Origin: Paralithodes platypus
Taxonomy: Eukaryota; Arthropoda; Malacostraca; Decapoda; Lithodidae
Direction: 5' to 3'
NCBI GenBank assembly: GCA_032716605.1
Contig: CM064560.1
Coordinates: forward strand, 13,012,292-13,076,291
DNA: 64,000 nucleotides
Part shown: one piece after another, positions 9,559 through 19,584 of the stretch
Position numbering within the stretch: the stretch's first letter is position 1
How the letters are laid out: each line of letters starts with the position of its first letter
The notes under the pieces: generated by a model
The model's input: the letters and a program-made list of their open reading frames with translations, nothing else
Told to the model about the DNA's origin: nothing
Database searches by the model: none
Program-made: the position numbers and the translations under genes

Positions 9559-11205
9559 TTCCTATGTTTCTGCCCGGAATCAAGCCAAATCTGTCCTTCG
9601 ACTCGCCAAACACTCTTTCATCAATAATAAATGCACGGCACTATCCAACTCTAGTTCTTCCCAAGCTTTCTGGCATCTAGCCAATAACCTCTCCAACAAT
9701 TTGTCTTCCTCGTCTTTCTCTCCCCTTTAACCCCTAACTATCGGTGCGCAACATAAGTCGAGTTAAATAAATCTGGACTATCTGGCGGCGCGCGACATAG
9801 GTCGTGTGGCAATTTCAGCACGTAATGTTGCTGAGAGAGAGAGACAAGTGGTGGCAGGAGAGTAGCGAGCGTATGACTGCTCCAGACCACCGCGGCGAAC
9901 CTACTGACACGAATCCCACCTCCTCCCTCCCTCTCTCACTCCCTACATACTGAATTGTATGGGGAAACTACCGAATTACATGCTTTTTGCACTCGTGTTG
10001 CGCGGTTGTTGCAAGAAAACTAGCCGTCATAAAAGGATCATTATGGTGTCATTGGAAAGCTCTGTTTATGCCCTTTCAGGGATAGATACTTGTTTTACGC
10101 TCTGGGTCTTATTTAGGCATGAAAATGATCACGTAAACAGCCCTATTTTGGCTAAAAACACCCCGCTGGGCGGTACATATAAATAAACCGCTAGCCCGCT
10201 AATAAGGTGTTAATACTCTGATGGCACAGCCATCACTTCTTCCTCTGACAAAGCTGAACTATTCGCTCAAACTTTCGCTAGAAACTCCACCTTGGATGAT
10301 TCCGGTGCTGTTTCTCGCTCTCCACTCGTCTCTCTCCTACTTATGCCTAATATCCTAATCTCTTCTAAAGATGTACTGTCTACCCTCTCTGGGGTTACCA
10401 CTAAGAAGGTGTATGGTCCGGATGGTGTTCCTCCTGTTGTACTAAAAAACTGTGCTTCCGTGCTGACTCCCTACCTGGGTAAACTCTTCCGTCTCTGTCT
10501 CTCCTCCAACGTCTTCCCCTCTTGCTGGAAGTTTGCTCTCATTCAACCTGTCCCAAAGAAGGGTGACCGCTCTCAACCTTCCAACTGTTGTATCTCTAAA
10601 GTTTTTAAAAACTATTCTTACTTCAAAGTTTCTTAAGCATTGCTCTGGTTAATATTCTACTCTCAGATCGCCAGTATGGGTTCCTTAAGGGTCGCTCTAC
10701 AGGTGATCTTCTTTCATATCTTACTAACTCTTGGTCATCCTCCTTTCAGGACTTCGGTGAGACCTTTTCTATTACGCTAGACATATCAAAGGCCTTCGAT
10801 AGAGTCTTCGGTTTCTATACCTTCATCTGTGCCTTTGTCTCTTATTTCCTTTCAAGCCGTTCCATAGCTACAATTGTAGACGACCATCATTCACTTCCTA
10901 ATCCTATCAACTCCGGTGTTCCTCAGAGGTCTGTCCTATCTCCAATTTTCTTTCTAATGTTCATAAATTATCTTCTCAACTGTACCTCCAGGCTTATCCA
11001 TTCATATGCAGATGGCTCTACCTTACTCTACTCAACTAGTTTTCCAGAACGCCCCAGCAAACAATCCCTCAAAAACAAAAGTAATGAAGCCATACAACAC
11101 TATATCTTCTGATCTAACTACCATTTCCAATTGGGGCAGCGAAAACATTGTTACCTTTAATGCTTCCAAAACCCAATATCTCCATCTATCTACCCAAAGG
11201 CAGAG
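9559..11205 (+). pseudogene. Jockey-like non-LTR retrotransposon, copy B (RT), interrupted by a MITE
   Basis: The copy starts in the pre-RT linker (near-identical to 3910-4050), is interrupted by the MITE at 9726-10213, then gives RT: TKKVYGPDGVPPVVLKNCAS near 10400, KFALIQPVPKKGDRSQPSN near 10530, LDISKAFDRV near 10777, SGVPQRSVLSPIFFLMF near 10915 and the active-site loop SYADG near 11003. Normal RT has YADD, so the second catalytic aspartate is lost. There is a frameshift and a deletion near 10620-10650 and a gap near 10806. The copy stops within the RT thumb, where a second copy begins on the other strand. Confidence 0.85.
9726..10213 (+). mobile_element. TTAA-flanked MITE, copy 2, inside LINE copy B
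   Basis: A 480-bp element lies between TTAA at 9726-9729 and 10210-10213. The ends are CCCCTAACTATCGG and, from the right end on the other strand, CACCTTATTAGCGG. LINE copy A reads uninterrupted across the equivalent point near 4078-4088 (CCTCTTTTCCACTCCGATGG). Joining both sides at a single TTAA therefore restores the LINE. The interior carries GGTGTCATTGGAAAGCTC. Confidence 0.9.
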
Positions 11206-12305
11206 CTGCCTGTATTGAGTGCCTTCCCCAGAGTTGAAAGAGTGACCGGGCCAAAATTAGGGGACGTTGAGCTGAGCCAAATGCCTGGACACACAGAGTT
11301 TGAAGCAATTTAGGTCATAGGAAGAGGGAAAAACTGATTCTGAGAGAGAGTTCCAGATTTCAGCAGTTAAATAAAAGAAAGTCTGAGAATACCATTTCAC
11401 TCTTGGGTTGGAGAGTTGCACAGAGTAAGGGTGGGATTGTGTTGCAAGACAGGTACTACGTACCCTACGTAGACTAGGTGGTATACACTGGGGAAGCTCT
11501 GAGGAACATTGATTATTATAGTAGCGATAGAATAGCGAGAGAGATGAAAAAAATGCGGCGAAGAGAGAGAGTTGGTGAGTGGGCGAGAGTTAATGATACA
11601 AAAGGCTTTCCTTTCTACTTTGTCTAGGAGTGCAGTGTGAGAGGATCCTCCCCACATATGTGAACAATACTCAATACAAGGACGCACTGTGCCCCTGTAC
11701 AGAGCAAGAAGCTGTGCAGGGGTAAAACCCCTTGAGGCAGTTGAGCACACCCAGCTTCTGGGAGGCTGCCTTAGCAAGACTAGTAATATGGTCCTTCCAA
11801 GTGAGAGCAGAAGAAAAAGACACTGAGAGTATTGAGAGAAGATGAAAGATTGATTTTTGTATTGTTGAATTGTAAGGGATAGTCCTCTGGGAGTTCTGAA
11901 CGGGTAATAAGATGAAGAAATTAGGTTTTGGAAGCATTAAAGGCAACAAGGTTTTCTCTGCTCCAATTGGAAATAGTAGTTAGATCAGAAGATAAGTGTT
12001 GCATGGATTCATTACGTTTGTCTTTGAGGGATTGCTGGCTGGGGCGTTCAGAAAAACTAATTGACTAGTGTAAGGTAGAGTCGTCTGCGTATGAATGGTT
12101 GGGACTGGAGGTACAGTTGAGAAGATCATATATGAAAATTGGAAATAGAATGGGAGATAGGACAGAGCCCTGAGGAACACCTGAGTTGATAGGATGAGGA
12201 AGTGAGCGATGGCCGTCCACAATCGCAGCTATGAAACGGCCGGAAAGGAAATTAGAGACAAAGGCACAGATGGAGGGATAGTAACCGAAGGAGGGTAGTT
12301 TAGAA
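11206..12305 (-). pseudogene. Jockey-like non-LTR retrotransposon, copy C (RT palm to 3' end)
   Basis: Read on the minus strand it gives VSNFLSGRF, SGVPQGSVLSPI, HSYADDSTL near 12085 with both aspartates, SNWSRENLVAFNASKT, LTWKDHITSLAKAASQKLG near 11800, and the thumb/C-terminus LYRGTVRPCIEYCSHMW near 11690. At least two frameshifts break it. It overlaps copy B in coverage by about 300 bp of RT but differs in sequence, so it is a separate insertion, not the inverted half of copy B. Confidence 0.8.
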
Positions 12306-12309
12306 ATTA

Positions 12310-12347
12310 AAGATATACATACATATATATAGTGTATATATATATAT
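12310..12347. repeat. TA/CATA microsatellite (left flank of gypsy copy 1)
   Basis: This CATA and TA run continues on the far side of the gypsy element at 21407-21450. The element therefore landed inside a TA microsatellite. The last four bases here (ATAT, 12344-12347) match the four after the element. Confidence 0.85.
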
Positions 12348-14843
12348 TGCTACGACCGGGACTGCGAATAAAACAAGGGCACTTAATGCTTGGACTAGTA
12401 ATAGGGCACTATGCAACAACGGTACGCTAGATCCAAACCCTCGAACTTATATGCCGGCGAACAAAACACCTATACCCTCCAGAGTTAATCTGCGATAACG
12501 GGGTACCCTTAACTGGGCATAAATGTACTCTACTTCAGGCTAACCCACACTGGTATAGCCTGATAACACACAGGATTCAAGTAACGTTAAAATGCATAAA
12601 CAGGAATCTATGGAAAGATCAATTAAATCACTGCGAGATTTAATACAATAAAAAGATGCTTCAATACAATTACTCTAAATAACAATAAACTCTTCACTCC
12701 TATCTGAAAGAAAGTTAAGTATAGTCCTACAGCATAGACCTGGAAACTTCTGAAGAAAGTCTGATGCTCATACGATGCTCGTATCTTAAACTATATAAAG
12801 GCAGGAGGCAGGACACCACACGTGTAAAGCGAATACACAAAAAGATAGGACATATAATGTTAACTGACACGAGAATACTATAAATGCGCAACGGTAGTAA
12901 TGCTCGACACTAAAAGAAGTACTTCCTCATCAACGAAACAGCCTACTATGGTTGTGCGGTTCAGCAACAACCTAGACTAATAAATGCTGTGAATAATAAT
13001 GCATACATATCAAAGAGCTTATATTAAATACTAAGAAGTGTCTACTCAATTAATAATGTCTAGCTGGGATACTCTAGGTAAGGAACTGGGGTTGAGCAAG
13101 ACAGGCTCGTAGCCTAGTGATGTCCTTAAGACTGCATCCTTTAAGTTACGTTAATTGACTAGGGTGCTCTCTTGATAGATCCAGATCACAAGTATCTGGT
13201 TCTATCCTGGCGACCCTCTAAAGCCAAGCAAAGAGGCAGCAAAGTGTGGAACTGGCACAAGCCAAAGCCCTCAGTCAACACAAAGCTGCACTCGCAAAGG
13301 ACACAACCGAAAAGACAGCACATGCTACCACAGGACCGGACGAAGTCGTGTAGGTATAAGCAAACCGTACACACATCGATGACAACGACTACAGTTACCT
13401 TATCCCAGTCTAGCATTAAATAAAAGAGCGGAAACACTAAATCAATAATGGAGACACACAGAGTTCATAAGCTATACTAACTAAGAACCCTGAGCCCTGA
13501 AGATCATTACAGGCTGCACAGCTACTGCACCCACAGATCACCTACATCAAGAAACCAAAATCCTCAAAGTCAAAGACCATCTGGACATGAGAGGCACTCA
13601 ATTCTTGGCAGCAGCCTCCACGAACCAAGACCACCCACTAAACTACATGGCAACACACCCACAGACACCAAGAAATATCAAAACAACACCCAGCACACGG
13701 TATCACACACAATTATTGTCCTCTCTCCCTCCCTGCCCACCCCGAACCAACTTCCAGAAGCACATCCATACTCATATCTCTCACCGATCCATCCACTCAC
13801 TCACAGACAACACGCAGCTGCATGCACGACCTCCCGAAATCCATCCTTCCGAATCCTCCCTTCCTCGCGAGGACAGAGTCCACCTGGCCAGGCTGAGATG
13901 CGGACACCATCCAGCTCTCCTGAGCTATCAGAAGAGACTGGATGACTCCGTTGTCGACGCCTGCCCGGGATGTAACACAGCACCCCATACCATTAAACAC
14001 ATCATAGAAGACTGCATTTCACACAACCACTTACGCCAACAACACAATCTACACTCAATGAGAGCTCTGTGGGAAAGCCCGATCGTGGCCGTGGCCTTTC
14101 TCAGGGACTCGGGGCTGTTCGGCCAGGCAGCTTAGGGAACAACAACAACAACAACTAAGAACCCTCAAAAACCTATTCTAAGTACATGTAAATATCTCAG
14201 AGGACGGCGCATGCAATACAATGGGCCGGCTATGGAAACCGTATGCAGAACCCAAGGGGATAAGTAATTGAATAAAGACGAGAAGTAATGGAAAAGAAGA
14301 AGTTCAGAGAGAGAAACAGTTCTAAAGGTGGTGATCAGGGGAGAGTAAGCAAGGGATGTTAGATGCATGCACGCCTAGCCTGTCCTGAGGAGGACAGCTC
14401 CTGGGGACCCTCATGTACACAGGAGCCCACAAAGACGCGGTGGTCGGCCAATCACGGGCCGAGACGTCACAAGGCAGCAGGTGTCACGTGACACAGACAG
14501 ACACGCCGGCCAATCAAGGGCGTAGGAAAGCCCGCGCACGAACGGGAAAACTCCTCCGAGCGAGGGAGGCAGCACATACATACACACGCACACACTACCA
14601 CCACACTGCCTACATCGCTCTTTCTCCTTAACTTTACACAATGCATCTTATATTCTATTAATGATATAAAACACTTCCCGTTGTCACAGACGAAAACAAA
14701 GACCACCACTGGACTGTCTGTGACAATACGATTGCTAGGAAAGAAAGAACAACATTCTCTGATAACTGTAGCCCATTTCGATGTCCCTGGCGAGCGCTAG
14801 TGGCTCCCGAGAGGTGATTCTGCCAACATTGGTAGACGTCACA
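12348..14843 (-). repeat. 3' LTR of gypsy copy 1, split by a LINE fragment
   Basis: This is the downstream LTR in element orientation. Without 13492-14152 and one copy of the 13-bp duplication it matches 19585-21406 from end to end. The ends are the conventional TG...CA. The purine-rich GGGCGGGG just upstream in element sense is a plausible polypurine tract. Confidence 0.9.
13492..14152 (+). pseudogene. 5'-truncated LINE (I/R1-type C-terminus) inserted in the LTR
   Basis: An open frame from about 13493 to 14135 encodes the C-terminus of a non-LTR ORF2: ITGCTATAPTDHLHQETKIL at the start, then the post-RT motif LRCGHHPALLSYQKRL and the zinc-like CPGCNTAPHTIKHIIEDC, ending FLRDSGLFGQAA. The 3' end is an (AAC)n tail. 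AACTAAGAACCCT is present on both sides (13479-13491 and 14153-14165) and once at 20716-20728 in the other LTR, so this is a clean target-primed insertion. The reading frame is intact, so it is younger than the host element. The LINE clade is inferred. Confidence 0.9.
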
Positions 14844-15200
14844 CCCCGCCCAAGATATGGGACGCTCAACATTAGGCGAGCACCATATCTGACAAGGCAG
14901 AATGCCGACAAGACCCGCCACACCTAGCCACTCCACCAGAAATGAAATGCAAAGCTCAATTTTAAATAAAAACAACACATTAGCATAAAGAAAATCTTAT
15001 AACCCCTCCCAAACACAATAGTATAATATAGCCTACTATGCTCCCTGAGCGAGCTTCACAGAGCCCAGCCTACTAAGTGAAGGACAGGTTCAACTTAGGA
15101 CTTTAGCTATAATATTGGCAACTTACAATTAACTATAAAAAAGAAAGAGTTTTTATGTGATTTTTTTTATTTAATTTTAATGTTGTTTTTGACGGCTGCT

Positions 15201-15857
15201 CTACAGGGGCAAGCCTGGTTTTTTCTCAACTCTCAAACACACACTGACTGGACGGCGAGGGTGCTCCTTGAAGCGTACCCTCCCGTGACAAACAATCAGC
15301 CACAACATTATCAGCGCCCTTAACATGCCACACATCCAACTTGTGTTCCGGCAGCAAAACAACACTTGGCACTGATAAACTGCCCAGTTCATCACAAGAC
15401 TGGCACTTCTCTTCGCTTTCTCCGGCAACGGGACCTGCCAATAACCTTTTACTAGTTCTACCTTCGTGATAAGCGATGCAGCCCCGATGCGGTCTATGGG
15501 ATCGTCAACTCTCGATAAGGTATAGGCGTCTGTCAGGGATAATGCACACACACTCTTGCAATCAACACACACACTGATCTTGCCACTTAACACAGGTTGC
15601 AAAGTTACAGGCAACGACCACTCACGACATTCCTTATCCCTCAGACCCTTCGTCAACATGTAGTCCAGCTCTGCTTTCACCACAGGCTGTCGAGCAGGAT
15701 TTATACGGTAGGGAGCCACTTTGAGCCTTGCACCGTCTCCAGCCTCCATGTCGGATTCTACCCCATACATCAGGCCTGGAGAATGAACAAACATGCGGAT
15801 GTACTGCCACAGCCTAGCAAACAACTTCTCCCGACGCTCAGGAACAAGAGGTTGCAA
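15201..15857 (-). pseudogene. Reverse transcriptase / RNase H remnant of gypsy copy 1
   Basis: On the minus strand an N-terminal RT piece contains LKVAPYRINPARQPVVKAEL, LDYMLTKGL, a degenerate CVDCKSV and VELVKGYWQVPLPEKAKR. The sequence then jumps to the end of RNase H in another frame (HKLDVWHVKGADNVVADCL). The catalytic Y-x-DD region and most of RNase H are deleted. The sequence is clearly a different subfamily from copy 2. The upstream segment LVPERREKLFARLWQYIRMF repeats a pre-RT region that is also present in the preceding frame. Confidence 0.8.
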
Positions 15858-15863
15858 CTTATC

Positions 15864-17154
15864 TCAATGAACAACATGCTCATTGCCCTCCCACAACCCC
15901 GCCGAGACCACAGTTTCTACACTATAGCCTCCCTCCTTCTCTACCTTTGTCCCTAGAACAGCCAGGTCACGAGGGGGACAATCTGTACCACCTGTGCAGT
16001 CACTCCCATAGTTCATAATTGCTAGTACTCTCCCGCCGATACCGTACATGCGCACCCCCGCATTCCTTGCAACTACATCTGTCTGCGCATCATCACCGCC
16101 TTTAGCGACATGGCCAGATACAGTCGGTCTATGGTAGGGCTGTTGCATTATACTAGAGCAGCATTGGGAGGCTATGCGACGACCGGGCACATCCACTCCA
16201 CAGCCAACCTCACCAATCTGCTCAATGTCCTGGTTCTGACCACTACCCTTAGCAGCCATGGGTCGACCCTGACCTGACAACCATGCCAAAGCCTCGTCGC
16301 CCACCTTGAACCACTGAAACAACGAGGCCAACGGTCTACTGACACTCAAGTGACCTGTCAGCGGAACCTCGTGCACCGCAAAAGTTGTGAGGCCTGGGTG
16401 CTCGGCACAAACAGTGGGGTATGAACCGAGCGGGTGCTGGAGCGCTGCACACTGCTGCTCAGGCAGGTGCTCTAGCACTTCCACAGCCACCTGGCTCGTG
16501 TCCCCCGCCCACTGCTCCACCGAGACATGACAATCCCAACTCTCCTCCCCCTGTGCCCCACTGCCCCCCTCTCCTTCTCCACCTTGGCCGCTGCAGACCA
16601 ACACAGGGACAGTAGGCTGCTCAGGTGGTTGCCTCACAAACTCTAACAGGTTCACATGACATGTTTCACCGTCCTCGAGGTCAACTTGCTGTCTCGGAGT
16701 TTTCTCACGCCCTACCTCCTCACCAAGTGTGACAGGTTCTGGGGCCACTCCGGACCTAAACGTTGGTGCTAATATTGAGTCGCCAAGAAGAGCCGCTGGA
16801 TCAAAACTCACAAAACTACTCCCAACTTTAGCTTGCTCCTTCCGACCGTTCCTCCGCTGGTCTAGAGACTGAGGAATAGGCTGTGACACCTTAGATGCAC
16901 GAGATCGGGTGACAACACACGCCTTCTGCTGTAATTGACACCTCTCGACCCACTCCTGCCCCTCCCTACTCACGTCGGCCGCCCTCTCGGCAGCGACTAA
17001 GGGTAGAACCTCAGAAGTAGGCACCGCAAAGTCGTTGCCGAGAAGAAGGTCGATGCCCTCTACTGGCAGTTTCTCTACGATTCCAACATCAATCTCCCGT
17101 GTCACACCATCAACCTCCAGCTCCACTCGAACCAACGGGTATGACCGTGTAGCA
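15864..17154 (-). pseudogene. Protease C-terminus, linker and chimeric insert of gypsy copy 1
   Basis: After the MITE the frame resumes with SYPLVRVELEVDGVTREIDV and the protease flap-to-end motif VEGIDLLLGNDFAVP. It is then close to copy 2 through TPRQQ, where integrase should follow. Instead it goes straight to CHVNLLEFVRQPPEQPTVPV, the segment just after the GPY/F module, so the entire integrase is missing. Beyond EHPGLTTFAVHEVPL (near 16370) the protein has no counterpart in copy 2. It ends in about 160 residues of unknown origin, which suggests template switching with another element. Confidence 0.8.
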
Positions 17155-17642
17155 TTAACACCTTACGAGCGGCCTATGCGGTTTATTTATGTGTACCGCA
17201 CAGCGGGGTGTTTTTAGCCAAAATAGGGCTGTTTACGTGATCATTTTCATGCCTAAATAAGACCCAGAACGTAAAACAAGTACCTATCCCTGAAAGGGCA
17301 TAAACAGAGCTTTCGAATGACACCATAACGATCCTTGTATGATGGATAGTTTTCTTGCAATAACCGTGCAACGCGAGTGCAAAAAGCAGGTAATTCGGTA
17401 CTTTCAGTACATAATTGAGTATGTAGCGAGTGAGAGAGGGAGGAGGGAGCTGAGATTTATGTCAGTAGGTTCGCCGCGGTGGTCTGGAGCAGTCATACGC
17501 TCGCTAGTCTCCTGCCACCACTTGTCTCTCTCTCTCAGCCACATTACGTGCTGAAATTGCCACTCGAGTTATGTCGAGCGCCGCCACATAGTCCAGCTTT
17601 ATTTAACTCGACTTATGTTGCTCGCCGCTAAATAAGGGTTAA
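17155..17642 (-). mobile_element. TTAA-flanked MITE, copy 3, inside the gypsy protease
   Basis: A 480-bp element lies between TTAA at 17155-17158 and 17639-17642. It is inverted relative to copies 1 and 2. The intact gypsy copy 2 has one TTAA at the equivalent position (46406-46409), within codons for GINATRS, so the empty site is in the same window. It is closely similar to the element at 9726 along its whole length. Confidence 0.95.
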
Positions 17643-17832
17643 TACCCTGCACCACAACTACCCGTGCCACGTTTATAGGTTGGCCTGTAAAGTTTTTCAT
17701 CAGAGTTTGGGATGCACCTGTATCTCGCAACAACTCCAACCCATGCTTGCAACCAGCCCAACTCACGCAGCCAACTCTATGGTCGCAAAAAGCATCGCGG
17801 ACAGGTTTCGAGTCTTCCGGACAGTCCTTCAC
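17643..17832 (-). pseudogene. Protease N-terminal half of gypsy copy 1
   Basis: On the minus strand this encodes DAFCDHRVGCVSWAGC and the aspartic-protease active site LLRDTGASQTLMKNF, ending RVVVVQGI at the MITE border. The catalytic D-T-G triplet is intact. Relative to Gag it is shifted by one frame. In copy 2 the same junction is continuous, so the shift is a lesion in this copy, unless this subfamily uses programmed frameshifting. Confidence 0.85.
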
Positions 17833-19346
17833 TGGCTGTGCCCCGCATCTGACATATCACCCCGGGTAAATGCAGAAGACCTCAGAGACACCCCAATGTT
17901 GCTAGCCAAAGACACGACTGCTGTAGGTTGGTTACTAGGGCAGGAACGTGCAAAATGCCCCTTGTTATGACACTTAAAACACTCTACTTCACCCTTGGAC
18001 TTCCCCTGAGGTGGGGAAGGGCCATGACCTTTCTCAAACGGGACGGTTCTTGGTTTGTGATCAAAACTGGTATCATTGCTCTTGCTTTTGTTATTAAGTG
18101 TCGCATCACTGACTCGGGGGGGTGGAGTGTTGCGCCCCTTGTTAACTGCATCGGTCCGTTGTGCAGACCAGCACCCACGAATCAGCGATACTCTCAGGTC
18201 AGCCAACTCAGCTGCCTTCTGTAGAGTTTTAGGTTGTTTCTCTTTGAGGTTCAAACTCAGGTCGCCGCCTGTGCACTTAAAAAATTGCTCTAGAAGGACT
18301 AACTGCTCAAGCTCTTCGAACGTCACCTTCTCTGACCTCAGCCAATTTCTCAAAGCATCAGACAGTTCCCGGGCATGTTCTAGAAAAGTGCACTCACGAC
18401 CCTTCGTAAGACCCCGAAACTTCAACCTATATGTCTCTGGTTGTAACTCGTATGCCCGCAGAACAGCTTCCTTCAATACCTCATAATCGATGCAGGACTC
18501 CAAAGGCAACGCATCATATGCCTTGAGTCCTTTGCCCACCATCCTAGAGGAAACAAGGGCTGCCCACTTAACCTCGGGCCATTGGTGCTCCCGGCACTTC
18601 TTCTCAAAACGCAGGAAAAATTCGGTGACACCCGACTCGTCAAATGCCGGGACTAACTTAAGAAGGTGCGATAAAGACTGATCAAGACCTCGATTCCCAG
18701 AACCGAGACGCTGCCCTGTCGACTCCATGCGAGACTTCTCAAGCTCTATGTCTGCACAGTACTTTGTAGCCTCAACCTGAAGCTCAGCCTCACGTATTGC
18801 CTTTCTCTCCTCAGCTTGAATCCTAAGCTCAGATTCCTGCTGCTGCTGCTGAAGTTTGGCGAGTTCGAGCTGAAACAACATCTCGGCAGACAAACCCTGA
18901 GGAGGGGGTGCTATTATTGGGGATCCACCCCGTGAATCACCTAGAGGTATACCCAACCGCCAGCGGGCATCGGCCTGCGGGAACGTACCCGGCTCCGGAG
19001 CCCGAGGGGGCGCCATGGTAGGAGTCGAGTGGAATGGGGGCTGGGCAGAAGGTGCCCCAGCTCCCGCTCCACCCGAAGCCCCACGCACCCCACCGAGCAC
19101 ACAGGTCACCAGCTCACCTCTCGACAAACCGCTAGTACTGGGAAACCCTAAGACCGTGGCTACACACTGTAGTCCATACCGGTCTAGCCCCGACACCCGA
19201 TCCGCCGACACAGGCTCCTCCAAAAAAATCCGAGCATCCTCCTCACTGTTCACCACCCAAGCGCCCCTAGACAACTCCACCTTCTCCACCTCCTCGCCTG
19301 CTTCCCGTACTGTGTCCTCACTGTGCACTGATCCGTCGTTCAACAT
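17829..19346 (-). CDS. gag: Gag polyprotein of gypsy copy 1 (SCAN-like capsid, CCHC zinc knuckle)
   Basis: The frame is open from ATG at 19346 to TGA at 17829, about 505 codons. Gag assembles the virus-like particle and packages element RNA. An N-terminal SAP-like stretch (LSRGELVTCVLGG) is followed by a glutamine-rich coiled segment near residue 170 and a capsid with AALVSSRMVGKGLKAYDAL and LRAYELQPETYRLKFRGL. The helical LLEQFFKCTGGDL resembles the SCAN domain. Near the end is a zinc knuckle, CFKCHNKGHFARSC (C-x2-C-x4-H-x4-C). It is about as long as its copy-2 counterpart. This is the best preserved frame of copy 1. Confidence 0.9.
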   Translation of the reverse strand: MLNDGSVHSEDTVREAGEEVEKVELSRGAWVVNSEEDARIFLEEPVSADRVSGLDRYGLQCVATVLGFPSTSGLSRGELVTCVLGGVRGASGGAGAGAPSAQPPFHSTPTMAPPRAPEPGTFPQADARWRLGIPLGDSRGGSPIIAPPPQGLSAEMLFQLELAKLQQQQQESELRIQAEERKAIREAELQVEATKYCADIELEKSRMESTGQRLGSGNRGLDQSLSHLLKLVPAFDESGVTEFFLRFEKKCREHQWPEVKWAALVSSRMVGKGLKAYDALPLESCIDYEVLKEAVLRAYELQPETYRLKFRGLTKGRECTFLEHARELSDALRNWLRSEKVTFEELEQLVLLEQFFKCTGGDLSLNLKEKQPKTLQKAAELADLRVSLIRGCWSAQRTDAVNKGRNTPPPRVSDATLNNKSKSNDTSFDHKPRTVPFEKGHGPSPPQGKSKGEVECFKCHNKGHFARSCPSNQPTAVVSLASNIGVSLRSSAFTRGDMSDAGHSQ

Positions 19347-19584
19347 AGTGTCCACCGGAAATCCTCAACGTTTATAAAAAAAAAGTACCTAAACTCTCAT
19401 GTAGCACTATTCACTCAAAAAATGCTTGAAGACAACTCAAGTGCTATACCACGTTGCCAAAAAAAAAATCCCACGTGTCCAAAATATTCCTCACAAAAAA
19501 CAAATGTCCAAAATCCTGCAATTATTTCTTAGTTCACTAGGTTGTTGTGACGACTAAGATAAGATACTAGGCAAGGTCGCCATT

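Noticed and set aside
9559..12305. Single LINE insertion with twin-priming inversion
   Set aside because: The two halves overlap by about 300 bp and the overlaps differ in sequence, including at the catalytic loop.
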